Assembly (NCBI RefSeq): GCF_001039355.2
Contig: NW_019775925.1
Location: 64,573-128,572 of the forward strand
Length of the DNA stretch: 64,000 nucleotides
Direction of reading: 5' to 3'
From: Lingula anatina
Lineage: Eukaryota > Brachiopoda > Lingulata > Lingulida > Lingulidae
The position numbers and the translations under genes are program-made. The notes beneath the pieces are model-generated. The model did no database searches. It saw only the letters and a program-made list of their open reading frames with translations, and was not told where the DNA came from. Shown here one piece after another: positions 19,604-31,496 of the stretch; position 1 is the first letter of the stretch; every line of letters starts with the position of its first letter.

Positions 19604-21233
19604 TCAAACTGGCAATATCGGGTGGGCGACTCCAAACACCCTCTCCGGATCTGGCATGACGACATTTTCTTTAGACAACATCAATTTCATCTCCGAAAGC
19701 TGTGCTAATGAGTTTTTGTTGTCTTGTAGAACTTTGGCGGCGGTGGAACAAGCAGGGTTTTCAAAGAACTCGACCTCAGCGCCCTCTGGGATCGTTTCCA
19801 AAAGAGCTTTAAGCAGTGCTATCATTGCAGCAGACGATTCAGCGTAAAGTGGCGCGAGATGGAAATAATGAGGAGCGTCTTGGATGACACCGTAACCCTT
19901 TACGGCCCCGTCGTGTGCTACAGCTACCAAAGTGGTAGAAGTTGGTTTTGTTAGCCAAATTTCCAAACATTTTCTCCTAGGGAACCCGTGGATAGACGTG
20001 TCGTACGCAAATAAGCTGTCAAAGTCGACGTCACTCTTTTGAAGGATTTTGATTGGCGGATGAGTCGCGCGTTCTGACTCTTCACATGTTCTTAGCTTTG
20101 AGATGTCAATTTTACCGGCGCAAACCATGATAGATTGGAAATTGCCGGAAGCAAGCTTCATCCCAAATTTTATATTGGTATGGACCCTCTCCACCACGCT
20201 CCACAGAAGCAAATTTCTTTCCCCGACGATGTCTAGAATTCTTCTGGCTATCCGCTTGGCTTGAGAAATAAAGTAATAGGCAAGCTAATTAAAAACGACA
20301 GTAGACCCAACACCATCTAATAATGTAAAATCGTAACTAAATTCCTAATACCTTGCAGATGGAATTGTTTCTCGAACTGATCTGATTAGTGACATTTGGA
20401 AGCGTACAGGTATTTGTTGCCGTTTCTAATATACTGCACATTATAACTTCCATTTGTTCCAATGCCCTTATGGCACAAGAGAAAAAATCTATCATTATTC
20501 CATTTATGCAATTATTTACTGTACTCATGCAAAAGGGCGTTTTAGGGTAAAATGGAAAAATGACCTTTTGCATGTTGCTATATTCTTACCGACTTTTGTC
20601 CCTCGATATTTCTTCGTCACGATGAAGTAACCGACAAACGCAGTGCTCTCGTTTAACAATACCGCAACTCTGCAACCTACAATAAAACGACGTGCTATTT
20701 TATTGTGCACGGACAAATTCGTCTATTGATCATAAGGCCAATTACGTGACTATTATACATTTGCCATATTTAAGATATTGTCGCTGCATTAGTTGTTCTA
20801 AAACATCGAAATAGGCCTTAAGCACACACTTAGCTAGAAATCTTAAGAGTTGGCAATAAATTTTGCTCTGGCTCTGACATATGACAATAAGCTTTAAAAC
20901 TAACACAGAAAAGGCCTCTGGATGCACGAGTGAATAAAAACAGAAAGTGGCTATAAAAGAAAAAGCACTGGAAACAGGTTCAAAGTCCACGATGAAGATC
21001 TTTTTTTTTTCTTTTTTGGAAAATATAGTGTAATATGGTAGGTTCTCACCAATCAGCTGTCCCAGGTGTTCTGCTACAATGAAGTTTTCTTCTCCTACGT
21101 ACTCCATTATAGCTGACAGCGTTTCTTTACTCCTGAAGAATTGGGCCTCCTCCGCTAAGCAATTAATCCCCGGGATATCTTCCTGCCGCGCTGAACGTAT
21201 GATGACGTCAGCTGAAATGTCGTCTGCTGCCAT
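19604..21233 (-). CDS. Two-domain GNAT N-acetyltransferase
   Basis: Three coding exons on the minus strand: 21050-21233, 20590-20676 and 19604-20259; 308 residues from the ATG at 21233 (MAADDISAD). The N-terminal half is a GNAT fold: IRSARQEDIPGI (first strand and helix), GCRVAVLLNESTAFVGYFIV (strands 2-4), then YRGTKVGAKRI as the acetyl-CoA loop. The C-terminal half (FPRRKCLEIWL, VKGYGVIQDA, HLAPLYAESSAA) fits the second acetyltransferase-like domain of the YitH/holothin-acyltransferase-like family. Odd: the usual R-G-x-G-x-G loop is R-G-T-K-V-G, with Lys in place of Gly. All phases agree and no stop interrupts, so the gene looks intact. Substrate unknown. A second in-frame ATG 24 nt upstream is less likely. 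Confidence 0.82.
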
Positions 21234-22101
21234 TCTGCAAAATACATTTGAATACATGATTATATCACTATACTCTAGAGATTCATATAGGCCTACAGAA
21301 GTTTGTATTTATTGGGAATTGAATCTATTTTATTATTTTGGATTATGAAGGTCACTGTTGTTCAGGGGCAGAAATAATAATAGGCTACATACAGCAGGTG
21401 TTGTTAAAACAGTGTTGCGAAAAAGTAAATTTCGGAAAAATAAACCTTCCGAAAAATATATATTACATGTATATCTTAGACTGATGAATATACGGGCTGA
21501 TAAAATTCTTTTGTGTCTGAATACATCAGTATTGCAACGCCACAATACGATATCTGGCTACGGTACAGTATATATGTACTAGTACTTGCAGATAAAACTG
21601 CAGATAAATGCGTTGTATCGATCTAAAAGTCTTAATGTGTTCTCAACGTTATTGCGAACGAGGAAAATCCATTAGGTTCTTTTATTACACTTATTCAACT
21701 GGAGCTGTTTTACTTGCAATGGCCTGCTTTAACACTGGAGTTACTGGTAGGCCTACATGAATGCATTCACATTTCAGAGTGGAGGTATGGATCTAGTTTC
21801 ACTTTAAATACTACCAGTTTCTGTCAAGCAGGCAATGCAGTAAATAATATCTAACAAGCTTTGCTCTTTGTAGTTATATAAAAATCGCATACCTTTTGCG
21901 GATAGGCCTACTACTGGTATGCTTAATCGGTCAATTCCCCCAAGTGATCACAGCTAGTTTCAATCAGTCAGGTTACGGCTAGTCCCGCTACACTGCCCCT
22001 TGGTCGTTGCGACTATCAGTGAGATATGTAGGTACAGGAGGTTGACCCTGGACGTCTTGCAGCTTGATATGAGAGCTCACATAAGACGGGACCTGCATGA
22101 T

Positions 22102-22135
22102 AGGTCAAGGTCATTGTTATGATAAAATAGGTCAG
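22102..22135. promoter_or_regulatory. Cluster of nuclear-receptor half-sites
   Basis: TAGGTCAAGGTCATTG contains TCAAGGTCA, the extended half-site of ERR/FTZ-F1 type receptors, overlapping a direct AGGTCA; ATAGGTCAGAGG follows 20 bp on. It lies about 0.9 kb upstream of the acetyltransferase start. Occurrence by chance or in a repeat is possible. Confidence 0.25.
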
Positions 22136-23085
22136 AGGTAAAATACAAAGTCTCGTAGAATAGATCGATTTTTTTTTCTTTTTGAAAACCAGCAGTGGTT
22201 AAAGTTGTGACACTTCCTGGGGACTCGTTCGACGTTCATTTGTTAGAAATATTTGATAAGATATAATCTAAAATGCTTCAAGATGTCCTTTCCACAGTGT
22301 TGGTGTAAATGTTTTTATTAAACGCCAACTTGCAAACAATGCGATTCTAGAATGAAACGCAAATATGAAATCTATTATGGTTATTGGAAAGGAATAGCAT
22401 CAAAAACGTGATCAAACGCGTTCTAGGAGAGGGGATTTTCATGTAAGTAGTATTTTCCTTTTATCCTTAAATTCAGAAATTATTGGTATTTGATCAACGT
22501 TCGAAAAAAACATTATTTATTGGTTTTAACACTAAGGGTTTTACTACAAGTCCCACTAAAAAGGCAATAGTTTTATACATATCTACCCAAGTACACGCGG
22601 AACAGTGAGTTTACAGATGGCTTCTAAAATGATGTATGGTGCTGTAATGTAGAGATGGCAAATTGTTAACCAGGAATGATCCTTTTAAATGACAGTCAAT
22701 GTTATGGCTATTTTAAGTTCAACGTCAATTTCACAATTTCTGTCATCAGCAAAATGAATTTAATGTTATCTTATCAACATTAGAACGGGCACCAGGTTCA
22801 TTCCAAACAAGAAAAAAAAATCCTACGCATTATTTTTGAAATTTGTTCTAAGCGTTTGGGCCACGAACATTTAATTCTAGAAAATTGATTATGTGGTCGG
22901 ATTGATCACACCATTCGAATTGTTTGGACAACTACCGTATGTCTTATCTTGAAACTAGAGCCTTCGTGCGCGTGTTTGAGTGAATGTGTATATTTTCTAG
23001 TGTGAATTTTGTTAATGTGTCCGCGCCTGTGTTTGTGTGCAAAATGCTTATGTAGAAATAAAAGTGATCAGTGATAACTTCAAAC

Positions 23086-23299
23086 CATTCTGCCACAAAC
23101 TTGTAGTTGTATAAAACCTTTGTATTGTCAATGATAAATGGATAGGTGTTAGGGACAAAACTTATTTCGGACAGACACTTAATTGAGGAAGTCGTGACCA
23201 CGTTTGTCTGCACGGCTCATAGCACGTTGCTGGAGTGACTGCACGATGGACATTTGTGGCCCACCACACTGCCCTGTATGAGGCCCAGATTGACAAAAG

Positions 23300-23343
<44 letters not shown>
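23086..23343 (+). repeat. SINE-like dispersed repeat ending in (TAA)n, copy 1
   Basis: About 200 bp of unique sequence (starting cattctgccacaaacttgta) followed by gacaaaagataataat and a TAA array. The same arrangement recurs at 31249-31495. A 3' simple-repeat tail shared by separate copies suggests retroposition. No clear A or B box was seen. Confidence 0.6.
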
Positions 23344-25249
23344 TGTGCCATCTTCCTAATTGACTTATGCAAAATTTGATTCTTAAACGGTGACACGTAC
23401 GGTAATCAAAAATTGCATCATTGCTGCATGTAAAAGTGAATAAATTGCCCTGGAAACTATACTGTCTCTGTCACTGTAGGTTTATTTTGCAAAGATCTTT
23501 ATAATTTAGTGAGTATTCTAAAATCCTGTTGCAGTCAGCGGCAGCTACATTGTGTAAAACGCCGAGTGCTGCCAACATTTGGTGAACCTGGACGCATCTT
23601 TGAACGCACCCTACAGAGGAGAAATTTTAGGTGTGAGCCCCCGCCCCCCTTCCCGCAGCCAATTTTACAATTTCTCGTTCATCCCCGATTTTAACTGACA
23701 TGGACTGCAGTCAAAGCTCTTCCCCCAAAAAGTTAAAGTATAGATATACTTTTGTTGTAGGTTTACTTATCCTCATTTCCTACCACGTCTTGACCTGATA
23801 AGTAAGCCCAGCCATGCAGGTTCTTTTAAGATGGCGTTTTGATACACATTAACCGTGTTAAAAAGACATTATATGGGGACGGCTAAAGTAATTAAATATG
23901 TCCGATTTCAATGTTCTCTTGAAAGCCTAGATGTCTGGTGGGGAAGTACAACGCGAGTGTTTTACATGATGGGAAACGATTTGAAGTGTATTACAAAGCT
24001 GTTCTTCTTACGAGACAATACTGTACGAATGGATAATCATAGAGATCTGATTCATAATTCTATTTAGATAATCAGTTTATTGCTAAGCTTGATCAGGTTG
24101 GAATATCATATTGTATTACTGTTAAACTTACCGTTTGTGAACCAATAATTTGATAATTGCTTAATGATATATCAAATTTCATACTTTTCAATCCACGATT
24201 CTTTCAAATTTCGATGAAATCTTATTCTTTACCTTATCGGTTGTAACATTACAAAATTAAAATGTTGGAAGTAAAATATTGGACGTTCCTATCGTATGAA
24301 TTAGTCAATTGCCCCTTATTCCTGCTCTCTCTTTCTCTCTCTCTTTCTCTCTCTCTCTCAAAATTCTCGTTGCTATGCTTGGATTTTCCGAGCACAGGAA
24401 AATGTCTTGCCGACGGCAATTCATCAAGTTTGATAGCATCAAGATTTATCTCTGTCCCAGGTCCCCAAGACGTGGGGCCTGGTACACGTCGCCCAAGGCC
24501 GCTGTGGTTACTGGTACACTTATCACGAGGAGTTTGGAGTATAATGCATTAATATATATGTATTGTTACGCGGTTTACTGCAACGTACATGTTTTAAACC
24601 TTGCGCATTGTTTAGAAGTGTTTGTGGGGAACGCGCTACCCCGCTCCGTTGATAATGACTTTGACCACACACTTTGAACAATGTATTCGGAACAACTAAC
24701 ATTTCAGATAACGCATATGATATCATTATTTATATTGACCTAGGAGAGCGTTTGGCATAAGACGCACGTCAACTGAGAAAATAGTACTTAACTCACTTTG
24801 CCACCGCAACTGTTCTCACGGAGATTTGTAAAAGCGGTGTCTGGAAGCGGTTTTCAACAAAATATTATATATTCAGTGCTGTCAATTACATTTTATCTTA
24901 AGGCAATTTACTCTGTTTTCATGTACGCATATCACTTAAGGTACAATGTTTTGATGTGTGTTGGCATCATGCTTACTCCATTAGTATTATTCTCAGTGTC
25001 TTTGAACACTCGAAGCGTGTTCTTTGAATCAAAAGCCGAGGGACACATTTAGCTAAAATAATGTCACTTAATCTTGTCTCAAAGCACGAATGAACAGTAC
25101 TGCTACTTTGCTGTGGTGATTTCAAACCGCTCTTTCTGGTGAACGAAACCGTAAAAATATGTTTTGCTTCCTTGTTCTTAATTCAAAAAGGACTGTTTTG
25201 GTTAAATTAATAGCCCCTCTGAGCGACCATCTCTATATTGCGCCGGTCG

Positions 25250-25296
<47 letters not shown>

Positions 25297-25904
25297 AAGA
25301 GGTCTGTAAAGTGATAAATGCATGTGAAATGGGTTTGGAACGTTTCTGTTTCCTTTCAGTTGCCTATTTCGGTTTATTATACCTATTAGCTTTAAGTTCT
25401 TCAACTTTCTCTGTCAACTCTTTTTTTCTTTCAAGAGTTCTGCATTTGGACTTATTGCTAGAAAAATTTTTCATTTCACTTTTCCTCTTACCATAAAGCC
25501 ACCGATCTTGTGTGCAAGTGAGCCTTCACTTAGCAAAGATGCAGATTATTTTATTTTGCATTAAGGCAGGCTTTTCAAAGCAACCCGTCTAAAAAACACC
25601 AATAAGCACGGTTCGTGTGCATCATGCATCGCGTACTCTGACGTATTTAAGGTAATTTAAGTGAATATGTTGAACGCAAAACTTAATTAAATTGTTACAA
25701 ATGTCTCTTGTTTATGGTGGGTTAATACAATGACCTAGAAATAATGAGCCATTGGTAAATATCAATGAAATATGTTCGAGTTGGCATGTACAGAATATGA
25801 ATTATCTTTTATAAGGGCATACTGATTCTAATATGATTCATTTTCACTTACAAACTGTTCGGAACAAAACAGCGAACGCCCAGAAACCTGAAATTAAGGT
25901 TAGG

Positions 25905-25933
25905 TTATTTCCATTTTTTACCGTTCTGTAAAT

Positions 25934-25968
<35 letters not shown>

Positions 25969-26600
25969 TTGTCCGCATGCAGGCTTTCGTTTATGCACTG
26001 ATCTATTAATTAATGAGCAAAAAACTAATCACATTCGCGCAGGCCACACACACACACAAACACACACACACGCGCGCGCGCGCGCGCATGCACACACTTA
26101 CAAACTCTCTAACGCGCGCCCACGCGAACACATACACACACTCGCACACAAACCTGCACATGAAAGAGGAATACATATTCAGGTTTTGTCCCACAGTGCA
26201 CTTAAATGCAGAAATAATAGCTCGCTTCTCATCTTTCTTTTTCATTTCAATCTGAAACCACTCTATTATAACAGCTCATGCAATTAGTCAAAAATTACCG
26301 AATCTTGACCATGAAATGATATATTCCCTCAATTACTCGCTGCCCAAAGAATTATAATATCACTGACAAAGAAAACTGTTCACGAATTGACAGTATATCA
26401 TAATTAATCCAAATTAGAATAAACAGCAGTCATTAGTCACTAATGTCAGTCAAATATGCACTTATTAGGTAGTTTAAAAACAATTATTTAAATGTGATAA
26501 CTATTGTGTACAACACACCTTTGTAAATAATGGATTTGCCCCAAGAAACCGTCTACCATAGTCAAATGGATGATTTCTTTAGTTATGTTTTGTTGCAAGG
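25905..26600. repeat. Duplicated block related to 46340-46960
   Basis: Both blocks run gatctattaatt, then a CA/CG-rich tract, then gagaaatac/gaggaatacatattc, then gtttaaaaac.attatttaaatg, ending in ccaagaa.ccgtctaccatag, in the same order. The blocks lie 2.4 kb upstream of the CAP-EGF gene and just downstream of it. Confidence 0.55.
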
Positions 26601-28307
26601 CTATTTTTGATGTGTTCAATTTAAATTTTAATTAAAATTTGTTTCGATTGTTAGTATTTTTTTTACATCCGTAACATAATGCATGTATTTGTCGATTATG
26701 GAAATAAAATTCCTTTCGGTTTCATTGGAAACTTTTAAACCCCTCATACATGTACAAAAAAGACGGAAAAAGGGCAAAGATCACATGCATAGGAATTTTT
26801 TGCTTATCCACATTTACTCTAAAAAACAATTAACAAGAACTAGGTCAAATGCACACAACACAGATATCAATTGGAAAGCAAAACATAACGTGCATTGCAT
26901 ATTTTTTGCGCCGTTAAGTGCAGAGCATTAAACCCAGAAGCCATGATGGGGCCCAGATTGAACGAAATAGCTGGTGCGACTCCGTGTAATTTTAAAATAA
27001 TTGGTATTTAGATTTTAATGTGTTTTACTTACGCACTTCAGCCAGATACATTGTACAACACTTGAATTATAATACAGCAAAAGGACTGACTTAGAGAGCT
27101 GGTTTCACAAGATGGTTAAAATCTCAAAAATTGGTCTAAATTTTAGCCCCAGATGTTGTCTACTTCAATTTAGATAAGTTTCATTGAACTGAAACGTAAG
27201 TCATGCCATGTTGCAGGCACAGTTTTCAATTCCATCGGGCAACTATGCATGTGTCTTGTGTCAGAAGGGACAGGTACTTTTGATTTAGTGCACGATTTGG
27301 GCTACAGCTATTTTGTAAAATAAACCCCAGTGAACTTCAATTTCGAAATCTGTTATCTGCTGTCTAAGCGATATTGCGTCTGTGATTTGTACAGAAGAGA
27401 GCAAATAATATATTTTATTTAAATATTATCAACAGTCATCCCAATAACAATGCAGCAAGATTATGCAGCAAGATCTATTTAATTTATTTTTAAAGAAAGT
27501 TACATTTGAAAAGTGACTCTCTGACGGACCCTGTGAGCTTGAAGGCTTCCTGAGATAGCCTCCTTACAATAAACACCACGCAGGCGCATTTGCATCTTAT
27601 TTAACCAATGTTGGAAAAGCTTTAATTAAAGTTAAGTTTTATGTTCGTGTCCTTATCAAAGGTACCATTATTCTTTGACAATAAGACAAACGGAAACTAA
27701 AATGGCACTATAACGTTTCTTTAATACATCCTGTAATAAAGTAGTCAGACATAAACTGTATATTTTATGCAAACATATCTTACAATGACAGGAAGAGTAA
27801 AAGTTGCTTACACCCTTTTAGTTAAATAGATATAAGACATAATGGAATAATTATATTCCCATACTACAGTCACGCCCTTTTAATCCCGTTCGAATTAATT
27901 TTTGTCCAATTAGTTAACTTGTCGTCGTAAAAAAATATTTAGATTTTAGCTAATTTATAACAATACTGTTTGAGTCACATTTTCATCAATATTGTAACTC
28001 AAATTTTTCATACATTTTTCTTTATCTTTTTATTCTTCTCTGTCATTATTATTATTGTAATTATTATTCATCTCTTTTTGTATTTCTGATACTTTCTAAT
28101 ATGTCTATCAAGTTTAAATGGCTCTGGTACAACACAACGTAACTGTCCTTATCAGAGAGTGCAAAAAGATTAACCGTTTGATAAATTGTTTAAATGGTGT
28201 TTAAACCCCTAGTTTGCGGACGCGATGTGACCGCGTGAAAGAGGCACTCAGTAGTACCCACACGTGAATTAATATGCACGTCACGACGTTCGACTGAAGT
28301 CACCTCA

Positions 28308-28402
28308 CCGTTACCAAGCGGGAATAATTCGGGCACGTCCAAAGGCGGCGATATATAAGGGGCGAACGCTTATCGGGTGTTTCATCCCCCGTTTGGTAAC
28401 GG
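28308..28402 (+). promoter_or_regulatory. TATA promoter of the CAP-EGF gene
   Basis: TATATAAG lies at 28352-28359, so transcription should begin near 28383. The box is flanked symmetrically by a 15-bp inverted repeat: CCGTTACCAAGCGGG at 28308 and CCCGTTTGGTAACGG at 28388, one mismatch. Start codon at 28473 leaves about 90 nt of 5' UTR. Confidence 0.65.
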
Positions 28403-28472
28403 TTAGGTAAGGAGAAACAGATCTTCAGGTTAGGAACTCAGAGGCCGTCTTCTGATTTGTTACCGGTTCAAG

Positions 28473-31457
28473 ATGTTCGCTCTGAAGGTGAGTCCAATGC
28501 TGAATTGATAATCAATGTTCTTCAAATTGACATTGCTGATGGTATTTGATGGTATTTAAAATTGGCATTTGAAATTGTTTGTTTATTTTCTTTTCTTTCA
28601 CACGCAGCTTCGTACATCCTACCAAACAAATCCAAACTTTGTAAATATCGTCCCAGAAAACCAGTGCAATTCTATGCAAAGAAAAATCATCAAAGAGAAA
28701 AGAGACTTTGCTGATATACATGTATGGTTTGCATAGCATTTGTAATGCTTGGGCAAGTGGCACTTTTATGTACAATAAGTTTCATAGTTTGGCTTTATTT
28801 TGACAGTGATTACTTTTTAAAAGCAGACAAGGGGCCCAGGTTTTTCATCATACGTAAAGTTTAAATCCTGTAACTGATTGCTTTTTCGTGTTGTACTAGA
28901 GCACCGTTTTGCATTTTTAGGATTTATCTTTTAATTTACATTTCCATTTGACTGAGGTTTCCTCTTAAGCCTCAATATACATTTTCTCAACTCTCACTTT
29001 CTCATTTTCTCCATAATGTCTTTTTCTTACTGCATAAAATTGTTCCTGACAAGAAAAGTCTTTAATCCTGATTCCAAGCCAGTAGTTGTCAACGCAGTAA
29101 TCATTCTCCTAAAGAGCAGTTACCAACTGATTTTAGTCCCTTTTTTGAATCTCTCAAGTGATCTGTCGGCCAAGGTGATTGCCCTCTGCCCACCAATCAT
29201 TGCAAACGGACCTGTCACATGTACCGATGGCCAGTCAGTGAGCATTCACTGTCCTCTTGTAGAGTATGCAACGTCGTTGCCATAATCATGCATAAACATT
29301 GATCCTTAAGTACATTTTTGGGCAATTTAATTAAAGCAATACACACAGTATCAAATAAATAACTAGACCGTTTTATATTCTTTGCAAACATGTGCTTCAT
29401 TTGGTTTGAATGCAATGTTGTATTTTCCTGATACACACCGAATCAGCTGGTGGTCTTTCACGACGAAACCGTTAAAAACCACAGCACGGTAATTGGGCCA
29501 TGACATCCGCGGTTTAAACTACACGTGAGGTGGAAGCATAATGGCACACCGGCATTTTTGATACCTTTATTGGGAACATTAGTTTCTTTCAATTTCCCCA
29601 CCGTGACTAAATCTCTGCAGGGTCTTGCACTCACTAAAGTAACAGCAATGGTATGTTTTGAGAGAGAAAAAGATAGAGATGTCATTATCCCCAGGTTACT
29701 GGGGGGTTACCCTTACAGAGATTTCTATTAACATTTGTTTAAGGTCGAATACACTATTTCTTTTTTTCATTTAGGGACTTTACAGATCTGTTCCTCTGAC
29801 AATTACAAATATATTAGAAGTGTGGTGCAGCCCTCTTTCAAAACAAAAACTGCTCTCTTTCCTCCATCTTGAACCTAAATTGCTATGTTTGAATTGATCT
29901 TGTCTTTTCAGACTTTTTTCCAATCGCTGTACCTCGTAGCATCTATTCTACCGTTGACCATTGACGCAGGTAAGATACATGTAGGCCTATTGTAGTAGTT
30001 GTATACATATTTAACTAGTATTATTAAATGACAAAAACTCCAGTTCAGATGGACAGGGAAGTTCGTTTCTTGGCGTCTGTAGTGCATCGATCAATGAAGC
30101 GTACTTGTGTTTATCATAGAATTGCATGATAAATATGTACCCTGTCTGCATTATGTGAGTTTAGATGTACCTGTGTAGACAGACGTATCGAGACGCTAAC
30201 TTATATATATATATACACAAATTAAGATATATATACACATTTGTGGCCTTATTTCCTTCGCAAACTATTCCAAACCATTTTTTACACATATGTATGTACG
30301 AGCCGGTTTTGCCGCCCTTTCTAAAACCCGGCTCCGTTACACTAAGATTCACAAGACCATACCCCTTTCTTTAATGACGTCGAACAAATGGTTCAAGGCT
30401 GGCAATTGCATTTTATTCATTACTCGATACTCATACGGTTGTTTAATAGACAAATGATGGAGACATTCACGAACAGTTAAGTGAGAAGAAGATGTACACG
30501 CGTGGCAACAGAGTGATGTACCCATTAATTCTACATAACCCTGCAGCTTCCTCACTTCATTAAGGCCAATATACAAGTTAATTGTACGGTATTTATTACT
30601 GCTATTTGCATAATTGAAAGTCCTTTAATGTACCATTTGCTACAGTCTATAGGGCGTCGTTGAATATGGACACATAGGGAATATTATATTCACGCAGGAC
30701 TGCTAGTATCTTTTTATATGGTTATGTATTCATCGTTCTAGTATTTCAATAAGATAAATATTATAAGTTATTATGATAATTATTATTTGAAATATGCGTT
30801 TTGGATAAGTCCAGATTTCAGGGTCACTCTGTACATGAATGACAGCAACCGTTGCAAAGGTCATTGAACTTTCATGAAAATTCTTAAAACGTTTCCGTCA
30901 AGACTCTAAGACTGCATGTAATTAAAATGAAAACCTTAGACTCTGAATATTTCCTCTGCTACAAAAGAAAGTACGTGTAAAAACCAATCTGTACGTATTC
31001 TGATGTTGCATGATTAAGATATACAGTCATGATTTTCGATGTCTTTTCAGCTCCTCGTGCTAAACGTCAAGCCAACTGCGCATGCCCAGCGAATGGGTTC
31101 ACAGCTCAGGAGAAACAAGGTCTTGTGGACCGGCACAATTTCCATAGGGCAAATGTGAACCCACCGGCATCGGATATGACACGGATGGTGAGTTAACGCA
31201 TGCACACACACAAATATGAATATATAACCAGCTTTGCTATCACACCTCCATTCTGCCACAAACTTGTAGTTGTATAAAAATTTTTGAATGATAATTCGAT
31301 AGGTGTTAAGGAGAAAACTTATTTCGACAGACTTAAATGAGGAAGTCGCGACCACGTTTGCTTGCACGGCTCATAGCATTTAAAACATTATAGTGACTGC
31401 TTAATGGGCATTTCTGGCCCGCTGCACTTCCCTGTGTGTGGCCCAAATTGACAAAAG

Positions 31458-31496
<39 letters not shown>

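Larger units (their letters stand above)
21234..28307. other. Long gene-free region upstream of the CAP-EGF gene
   Basis: No exon of a known family seen on either strand. It contains receptor half-sites near 22100-22135, a SINE-like repeat (23086-23343), CT and GA microsatellites (24330-24359, 25259-25293), an ATTT run (25932-25970), a CA/CG dinucleotide tract (26044-26100) and a 650-bp block related to 46340-46960. Small open frames over the microsatellites are artefacts. Confidence 0.5.

Noticed and set aside
22944-23213. 89-codon minus-strand frame also seen in part at 31047-31367
   Set aside because: Lies in the dispersed SINE-like repeat; the shared peptide reflects shared repeat DNA.
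24262-24677. Two overlapping + strand frames after a CT microsatellite
   Set aside because: The Ser-Leu run is the microsatellite; the remainder has no known motif and no splice support.
26006-26255. Open frames over the CA/CG tract on both strands
   Set aside because: Products of a dinucleotide microsatellite (His/Thr or Cys/Val repeats).
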